Shown here: in pieces, positions 63,400 to 64,000 of the stretch
How positions within the stretch are numbered: position 1 is the stretch's first letter
Layout: each line of letters opens with the position of its first letter
Assembly: GCF_011100465.1 (NCBI RefSeq)
Contig: NZ_CP049740.1
Coordinates: 248,001 to 312,000, forward strand
Direction: 5' to 3'
From: Jeotgalibaca arthritidis
GTDB lineage: Bacteria > Bacillota > Bacilli > Lactobacillales > Aerococcaceae
Length of the DNA stretch: 64,000 bases
Notes under the pieces: model-generated
What the model was told of the DNA's origin: nothing
Databases searched by the model: none
What the model saw: only the letters and a program-made list of their open reading frames with translations
Program-made: the position numbers and the translations under genes

Positions 63400-63428
63400 A
63401 TCCTACATGAGTTTTAGCTAAAAAACAA
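63400..63428 (-). promoter_or_regulatory. Promoter of the pheA-tyrA leader
   Basis: On the minus strand TTGTTT (63423-63428), exactly 17 bases, then TAGGAT (63400-63405), about 30 bases before the leader-peptide ATG. Confidence 0.65.
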
Positions 63429-63437
63429 GATATTTTC

Positions 63438-64000
63438 TCATTTATTTCTCATCTGATTGTAAAAGTTTATCACTGAGTCAATTAGAGCACTCGGCTGTGC
63501 AATAAAAAAGTCATGTTGACCATTGGGAACAATCGTCAAATCTGCATTTGGTATCAGAGTCGCCATTTGTTTCGTATGACTGAGCGGAATAACATCTAAC
63601 TCCCCCGCCATCACTAAAACAGGGCAACTAATCGCTTTTAAATCAGACTCTTCTAAGGCTAGTTGGTCTAACATTAATCGCAAGATGCTCTCTTTTCTTT
63701 TTTGCTCTTCAGATGGCGCTAGCTGTCTTAACTGCTTTAACTCTTCCAACAATTCACTGTATAAAGGTTCAACTAATGCGGTTTGATCATAGTTAGCTCC
63801 CATAATGGTTAGTGACGTTACACGCTTTGGATAATGGGCTGCTAAATAGAGACCAATATTACCACCATCGCTAAATCCAATGATATGAACGGATTTCAAC
63901 TGATTAGCATCCATTAAACAGACAATATCTTCTGCAATTTGTTGAAAAGTCAACAACTCAACAGCAAAGTCTGATTTGCCATGACCTCTTGTGTCGAGCG
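63438..64000 (-). CDS. Alpha/beta hydrolase, 5' end off the window
   Basis: About 187 residues visible. The frame is open to the window edge and includes LDTRGHGKSD before the first internal Met, so the start lies beyond 64000. Nucleophile in GFSDGGNIG, acid in MAGELDVIP and His in NGQHDFF complete the triad. The substrate is unknown. Confidence 0.85.
   Translation of the reverse strand, partial: LDTRGHGKSDFAVELLTFQQIAEDIVCLMDANQLKSVHIIGFSDGGNIGLYLAAHYPKRVTSLTIMGANYDQTALVEPLYSELLEELKQLRQLAPSEEQKRKESILRLMLDQLALEESDLKAISCPVLVMAGELDVIPLSHTKQMATLIPNADLTIVPNGQHDFFIAQPSALIDSVINFYNQMRNK

Overview
The window looks like a low-GC Gram-positive chromosome, most likely Lactobacillales near Aerococcaceae/Carnobacteriaceae; the family is a guess. 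The evidence is a mevalonate-pathway operon (mvk-mvaD-pmvk-fni), a streptococcal-type potABCD with a membrane-anchored PotD, AzlCD, SdaAB/SdaAA, strong Shine-Dalgarno sites, frequent TTG/GTG starts and AT-rich spacers.

Layout: (1) 1-13531, right end of an integrative conjugative element of the Tn1549/CTn type, nearly all on the minus strand: CD1107-like and DUF4315 proteins, NlpC/P60 hydrolase, VirB4, PrgI, VirB6-like, Maff2, VirD4, PcfB, replication-type protein, ParB and ParA, then an ApeA-like HEPN defence gene and a small HTH protein. It ends at the 3' half of a tRNA-Leu(CAA) gene, a probable attachment repeat. (2) 13532-16633, remains of a second element: a duplicated parA leader, a DUF4062 gene with a 5'-truncated partner, and an IS256-family fragment. 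(3) 16764-19245, the divergent pdxS/pdxR pair without pdxT. (4) 19.3-36.3 kb, an island of decayed mobile and restriction-modification pieces (two IS30 copies, two IS110 fragments, three R-M remnants, a dispersed repeat family, a Bacillales-type GC-rich repeat) interleaved with apparently intact cargo: a three-gene prepilin operon, a tandem P-II-like protein with a DUF1538 membrane protein, a lipase-like hydrolase, regulators and small unknown proteins. (5) 36.4-64 kb, housekeeping chromosome: guaA-coaA, mevalonate operon, azlCD, mgtC-like, pdp-rpiA, sdaAB-sdaAA, potABCD with an XRE-cupin regulator, a two-domain ABC ATPase, murB, tsaE-GNAT, pta, an LLM oxidoreductase, and pheA-tyrA.

The most interesting signal is upstream of pheA-tyrA. 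A promoter drives a leader that encodes a 17-residue peptide with a Tyr-Phe-Ser-Tyr-Phe cluster just before its stop. It is followed by mutually exclusive complementary segments and an intrinsic terminator, which is the layout of ribosome-mediated attenuation. Other points of interest are two defence genes in or beside the conjugative element, the orphan prepilin/beta-helix operon, the P-II/DUF1538 pair, a perfect operator palindrome over an autoregulated promoter, and several decayed restriction systems. No rRNA, CRISPR array or complete tRNA was seen.
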